From Acetobacterium sp. (GTDB taxonomy: Bacteria; Bacillota; Clostridia; Eubacteriales; Eubacteriaceae), in NCBI GenBank assembly GCA_028692885.1, contig JAQUWM010000001.1:1-64000 (forward strand): a DNA stretch of 64,000 nt, written 5' to 3'. Under the pieces are notes generated by a model. It was not told the origin of the DNA, did not search any database, and saw nothing but the letters and a program-made list of their open reading frames with translations. How positions within the stretch are numbered: position 1 is the stretch's first letter; every line of letters starts with the position of its first letter. Both the position numbers and the translations under genes were made by a program. Shown one piece after another: positions 59,418 through 64,000 of the stretch.

Positions 59418-60254
59418 CTATTGATTTCGGGCGGGAATACCACTTTCACAGGGTACCTTGACCTGACATTTGCCACAGCCATACCGAGGAGCAAATTTTT
59501 GTGCTGTTTTATCGAGAAAAATGCTACACCGCTGGTGGTCTTTTCCTTTTTCAATGGAGATGCCGTTCACCGGGCATTGTTTAACACAAGCGCCACACTG
59601 AGTACAATAGGCATTATAACTTTGATAAGGACGCTGATTGGGCTCTAACTGGAGCTCCGTGACCAGACTGCCAAATCTGCCAGCAATTCCTTTTTCGGTG
59701 ATCAGCCCCTTGGATAGACCAAAGGTCCCCAATCCGCAGAGATAAGCAATATGGCGTTCTGACCAGTTACTGGTAAACGCCAGAGGTTCGCCGCAGTGTT
59801 CTTCAATCGGTTCAGTAATGCTAAAGAATTTTTTATCCATGGTTGGTATGATTGTCGCATAGCCCGCTTTTTTCAAACGCATTTGGAGTTCCAATAATAG
59901 GGCTTGCAATAATATGTGGCCTTCCACCCGTCCTACCAACCATCCCCATGATGGCCAGATTTTCTGTTCCCGGTTGCTGGCTTTAACAGCCTCGCTATAG
60001 GGCAGAAAAAATGAGATCACGGTTTGCGCTGTTGGTAGCCACTCATGGGGCTTCCGGAAATGACAGCCAATCACTTTCGGCTGTTTGAGAATCGCAAAAA
60101 CTTCGTCACGAGCCTCACAAAAACCAAAAATTGGGGCATCATAGATTCGCTTTCCAACTAATTCAGGGGGCGCTTGACTATCCACTTTTATCCGGTTATC
60201 CGCTGAATTAGCAATAAAATCTATCGCCAGTTCAATTACTTCTTTTTTGTCCAT
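59418..60254 (-). CDS. 4Fe-4S double-cluster protein, epoxyqueuosine reductase-like
   Basis: CTQCGACVKQCPVNGI; C-terminal YGCGKCQVKVPCESGIP. Confidence 0.8.
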   Translation of the reverse strand: MDKKEVIELAIDFIANSADNRIKVDSQAPPELVGKRIYDAPIFGFCEARDEVFAILKQPKVIGCHFRKPHEWLPTAQTVISFFLPYSEAVKASNREQKIWPSWGWLVGRVEGHILLQALLLELQMRLKKAGYATIIPTMDKKFFSITEPIEEHCGEPLAFTSNWSERHIAYLCGLGTFGLSKGLITEKGIAGRFGSLVTELQLEPNQRPYQSYNAYCTQCGACVKQCPVNGISIEKGKDHQRCSIFLDKTAQKFAPRYGCGKCQVKVPCESGIPARNQ

Positions 60255-60363
60255 GTTTCGCCTCTCATTCAGATTTATCTCATTGTTTCAATAATAAACC
60301 AGGCTCCTGGCTTTGTAAATCTTCTGGTTTTCAACCACCATAATAATTGTTGAAAAATAAACT

Positions 60364-60481
60364 ATATGAGTCAAAAAAACTGTTATAAATTATGCCGGCA
60401 ATTGCGATGGCCGGACGAAGGTCTGACCTCTTGGTCATCACAGATCGCTCTTATGTCACAATCTCTAAATTCAACTTATAT
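60364..60481. repeat. Small intergenic repeat family 2, copy B (about 118 bp, degenerate TIRs)
   Basis: GGCAATTGCGATG-GCCGGACGAAGGTCTGACCTCTTGGTCATCACAGATCGC matches 6662-6782 core; right end AATTCAACTTATAT identical. Confidence 0.8.
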
Positions 60482-60540
60482 GAATACCCTTATTGATGCT
60501 AACAAGAATTATTTTAAAAATTTTGACCTAACGGAATGTT

Positions 60541-63500
60541 TCAGCCCTGTTGCTTCAGAATTTCTCCAATCGCCACAGCATCAAGCGGTTTGTAATAATA
60601 ATAGCCCTGGATCAGGTCACACTGAGATGTTTTTAAAAAGGAAACCTGCTTCTCGTCCTCAACCCCTTCTGCTACCACCGACAGACCAAGGCTTTTGCCG
60701 AGTTGGATAATCGCCTTGGCAATGGCCTGATCCTTATGATTAGCGCCAATCCCATCAACGAACTGCTTGTCCATTTTTAGCCGATCCAGCGGCAACATTT
60801 TCAGCCGACCCAGAGACGAATACTCGGTTCCGAAATCATCGATGGCAATGGAAACCCCAATTTCTTTCAGGCCATTAAGTTTTCCGATAATTTCATTCAA
60901 CTCTAAAATAGCGGTACTTTCAGTAATTTCCACTTCCAGATACTCAGGCTTAAGACCGGTTTTTTTTAGAATTCCCTCGATCTGACTAACGAGATTGGGG
61001 TTTTTAAACTGACTGGCCGAAATATTAACCGCCATCAAAATCGGTTCGATGCCGCTATCCTGCCAAGCCTTGTTTTGCCGACAAGCTGTTTCAAGCACCC
61101 ATTCACCGATCGGATTAATCAAACTGGTCTTTTCAGCCAGCGGAATCACGATCCCTGGAGAAATCAGCCCCAACTTCGGATGCTGCCAACGCAAGAGCGA
61201 TTCGACACCGGTCACCTTGCCGGTGCGCAGGCATACCTGCGGTTGATAATGAATAAATAATTCACCATTTTCGAGAGCCCGATAGAGAAAATTGGTCAGC
61301 TGATTCTGACGATTCACAGCTTCTTTCATATCGGCCGAACATAGCAGATATTGATTCCGTCCTTTTTCTTTGGCTTTGAACTTGGCAATGTCGGCATTCA
61401 TGATCAATGCTTCGGGATCTCCACCATCCATCGGATAAAGTGCAATCCCGGCACTGGCGGTCATAAAAAACTCCTGCCCCTTGAGAATAAAGGGTTCATT
61501 AAAAATGTTCATCAGTTTTTCAGCAATCCCGGCCATTTCGTCTTTGTTTTTTACGTGACTGATCATGATTAAGAATTCATCGCCACTGAAACGAGAAACC
61601 AGATCTGTTTTAGCTACCACATGCTTGATCTTTTCTGCGACCAGATAGAGCAGTTCATCGCCCATTTCATGACCGACTGTATTGTTAACCGTTTTAAACG
61701 AATCCAGATCCAGAAAGATTATCCCTAAATAGGTGTCAGTAAACTCCTGTTTGATGATGTTAAAATACAGGTAGTTCGTAAATAAATTCCGATTGGCCAA
61801 CTTGGTGATCTCATCGTAATGCGCCAGGTAACTCAGTTCCTTTTCCGAGTCTATTCGGGAAAGCGTATCGCCAAGAATATTCGCAATGATTTTGGCGAAA
61901 TTGAGGTGGTCATCCTGCCATTCCTGGATCCTTGTCTCTGTATCAAAGCCCCAGAATCCAATAATTTTTTCTTTACTGGCAATGGGGGCAATAATCTGAG
62001 ATTTTGGCAAATTAATTTTCCCACTAGTAAGCTCGACATTGACAAATTGGGGAAGCTTACTGATATCTGATGCGATAAATAATTCATTTCCGAGAATTTT
62101 CTCCATGCGCCAGTGACTGGGGTCAATGGGCTGATTTTGAAGCCGCTCTTGAGCTGATTCAATCCCTGGACGACAATAATCCTGAAGGCAGGAAAATGTT
62201 TCACGTTCCAGGTCAAACAGACAGATATAGGCACGATCGAGCGAAAAGAACTCGCAGCTTGTTTTTAATAAATAATCGATATTTTCGGTAAAATTCTGCT
62301 GATTGATCCCGACGCAATCTGATGAAATTTGGGTAATCAGTTCCTGAAGCCTCATTTTTTCGGCTGTTTCATCAAGTCTCAATAAAAACAATTTATTGAT
62401 ATAGTAACATAACCAGATACCAATAATAAACATCCCGATTCTTACTGAATAATCACCGCCGCTGATTTTTACATAGGTTAACGGCACCATCACCCAGACA
62501 ATAATCTGCGTTAAAATGATCGAGACGGCCATAATTCCCAGCAGGATTTTCTCTTTGAAGACTAAAAAAGCGATAATCAGGATAAATGGAAACGGCCAGA
62601 TCGTAACAGCGCCAAATTCACTAAACTGCAAAGTTACAATGGGAATCACCACCGCCAACAACAATACACTGATAAAATCCTTACGCTGATCTGACAGCTT
62701 CAGCCGCTGTACCATTTGAATCATCAAGCCACAAGTGACTAAGATACCGCTTAAAATCAGAACTTTCCCAAGGCTTGATTCCTTGCTGATAAGATACTGG
62801 GTCACAAAATTAAGGATCCCACCAAAAACCATCGCCATCGAAAGATAGCGGTATACTTTTTTTGTTGAAATAATACTAATAATCCAACTTTCCTGTTTTT
62901 CCGATTCAGTACTGATCACGCCGAAATAGTTTTTGGCATAAACCATGCTTAAGACCGGCAACAGCAGAAAAACCGGCGCCATCTGCGGTATCGCGATGCC
63001 CAGATAGGTATTGCTGAGGGTATCCGTCAGCGTTGCCAACAGTAGCGCCAGAAAATAGGAACCGGTAATAAGATGCGCTTGTTTTTTTAGTTTGGGTTCT
63101 TCATGCTGACAGCCCCATCGCCAGATCATCACCACACTGAGCAGTGAATAACCAAGATAATAGCCGGTATGAAACAAATCCCAGGCCGTATTTTGGGCCT
63201 GGTTGATCCAACCCCACTCCGTTTCTATCAGGCTGTACAGCGTCGGTGCCAAATTATTTGAAACGGCAAACGCAAAAATAACCAGCCCTGCCGGTAAATA
63301 GATCAGCAGATAACTCCACCAGCGTTTGAGAAAACCGTTCTTTTCGGTCAGCAACAAGGAAAAATGTAACAACAAAGCGAAAAAAGATCCCCAGCCGAGG
63401 GCTGAAAAACGCCGCCAGAATAAACAGGTCTCGTAATCACTGGCCGAAATTGCAATTGTAAAACCAAACGTCCATAAACTCAGTGATACCAGCGCAGCCA

Positions 63501-63630
63501 CTAAAACCCGACTAATCACTTCTTGGGGTGATTTGAAAAAAACGTACAGTGCTGATAATGTATAAAAGATAAAGAAAACAAAAAAGACGATTGAAAATAA
63601 AAACATCATGTTTTCCATGAAGCACCTCAA
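60541..63630 (-). CDS. 7TM-GAF-GGDEF-EAL c-di-GMP signalling protein
   Basis: N-terminal multi-TM sensor, FSGDEFLIMI, ESLLRW, EITES, IDDFGTEYSSL, VVAEGVE. Confidence 0.93.
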   Translation of the reverse strand: MRCFMENMMFLFSIVFFVFFIFYTLSALYVFFKSPQEVISRVLVAALVSLSLWTFGFTIAISASDYETCLFWRRFSALGWGSFFALLLHFSLLLTEKNGFLKRWWSYLLIYLPAGLVIFAFAVSNNLAPTLYSLIETEWGWINQAQNTAWDLFHTGYYLGYSLLSVVMIWRWGCQHEEPKLKKQAHLITGSYFLALLLATLTDTLSNTYLGIAIPQMAPVFLLLPVLSMVYAKNYFGVISTESEKQESWIISIISTKKVYRYLSMAMVFGGILNFVTQYLISKESSLGKVLILSGILVTCGLMIQMVQRLKLSDQRKDFISVLLLAVVIPIVTLQFSEFGAVTIWPFPFILIIAFLVFKEKILLGIMAVSIILTQIIVWVMVPLTYVKISGGDYSVRIGMFIIGIWLCYYINKLFLLRLDETAEKMRLQELITQISSDCVGINQQNFTENIDYLLKTSCEFFSLDRAYICLFDLERETFSCLQDYCRPGIESAQERLQNQPIDPSHWRMEKILGNELFIASDISKLPQFVNVELTSGKINLPKSQIIAPIASKEKIIGFWGFDTETRIQEWQDDHLNFAKIIANILGDTLSRIDSEKELSYLAHYDEITKLANRNLFTNYLYFNIIKQEFTDTYLGIIFLDLDSFKTVNNTVGHEMGDELLYLVAEKIKHVVAKTDLVSRFSGDEFLIMISHVKNKDEMAGIAEKLMNIFNEPFILKGQEFFMTASAGIALYPMDGGDPEALIMNADIAKFKAKEKGRNQYLLCSADMKEAVNRQNQLTNFLYRALENGELFIHYQPQVCLRTGKVTGVESLLRWQHPKLGLISPGIVIPLAEKTSLINPIGEWVLETACRQNKAWQDSGIEPILMAVNISASQFKNPNLVSQIEGILKKTGLKPEYLEVEITESTAILELNEIIGKLNGLKEIGVSIAIDDFGTEYSSLGRLKMLPLDRLKMDKQFVDGIGANHKDQAIAKAIIQLGKSLGLSVVAEGVEDEKQVSFLKTSQCDLIQGYYYYKPLDAVAIGEILKQQG

Positions 63631-63712
63631 GTCATTTGAATGATTAACTGAATTATACCACTTTTTTATTTCATTGTCAGAAAAAAGAATAACCGATTAC
63701 ATCAATTAAAAA

Positions 63713-63758
63713 AGCGCGCCATCAAATGACAGATTTTCCTGTCATTTGATGGCGCGCT
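63713..63758 (-). terminator. Strong Rho-independent terminator
   Basis: AGCGCGCCATCAAATGACAG-attttc-CTGTCATTTGATGGCGCGCT, perfect 20-bp stem, T run on minus strand. Confidence 0.93.
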
Positions 63759-63769
63759 CGCTACTGATC

Positions 63770-63991
63770 CTAAACCAGCTTTTTCTTATACTCGATGAAT
63801 TCATCATAGCTCGATAAACGATCGATGATACCTTCTGCTCCGATTTCAATAATTCGATTGGCCACGGTTTGCATAAACTGATGATCATGACTAGCAAATA
63901 GTAAGATACCCTTAAAATCAATCAGACCATTGTTGACGGCAGTGATCGATTCCAGATCAAGATGATTGGTAGGTTGATCAAGAACCAGCAC
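63770..63991 (-). CDS. ABC-F family ATPase, C-terminal part (truncated by window end)
   Basis: LVLDQPTNHLDLESITAVNNGLIDFKGILLFASHDHQFMQTVANRIIEI. Confidence 0.88.
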   Translation of the reverse strand: MLVLDQPTNHLDLESITAVNNGLIDFKGILLFASHDHQFMQTVANRIIEIGAEGIIDRLSSYDEFIEYKKKLV

Positions 63992-64000
63992 GTTTGAGCC

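Noticed and set aside
60541-63630. Degenerate GGDEF/EAL (SGDEF, ESL) as a catalytically dead protein
   Set aside because: SGDEF and ESLLRW variants are compatible with activity, and the other EAL motifs look intact; not enough to claim inactivity.

Overview
This 64-kb window has the gene content of a low-to-mid-GC Firmicutes (Clostridia/acetogen-like) chromosome, probably Eubacteriaceae. That placement is inference from gene content, not a database match. It is mostly single-copy housekeeping and signalling genes, largely on the minus strand. I found no rRNA, tRNA, CRISPR array, prophage or intact IS element. The most interesting observations are: (1) a minus-strand cluster (about 19.8-24.2 kb) of a tail-anchored Ser/Thr kinase, a double-FHA protein, and a membrane TPR protein whose N-terminal segment is a strict 8-residue TEAL-type Thr array, a plausible multi-phosphothreonine FHA docking platform, followed by a VanY-like carboxypeptidase; (2) three families of small intergenic repeats with terminal inverted repeats, one with four copies and compensatory stem changes; (3) an attenuator-like leader with a short uORF upstream of an ABC-F gene; (4) a perfect CIRCE operator at htpG; (5) a probable T-box stem I at the left edge; (6) a CrtO/CrtQ/CrtN-like carotenoid-type cluster in which one desaturase-like protein carries a C-terminal Cys-rich GltD-like domain; (7) a small protein family with a second, truncated copy; (8) an azlD remnant. 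All calls were made by eye from sequence. No homology search was run.
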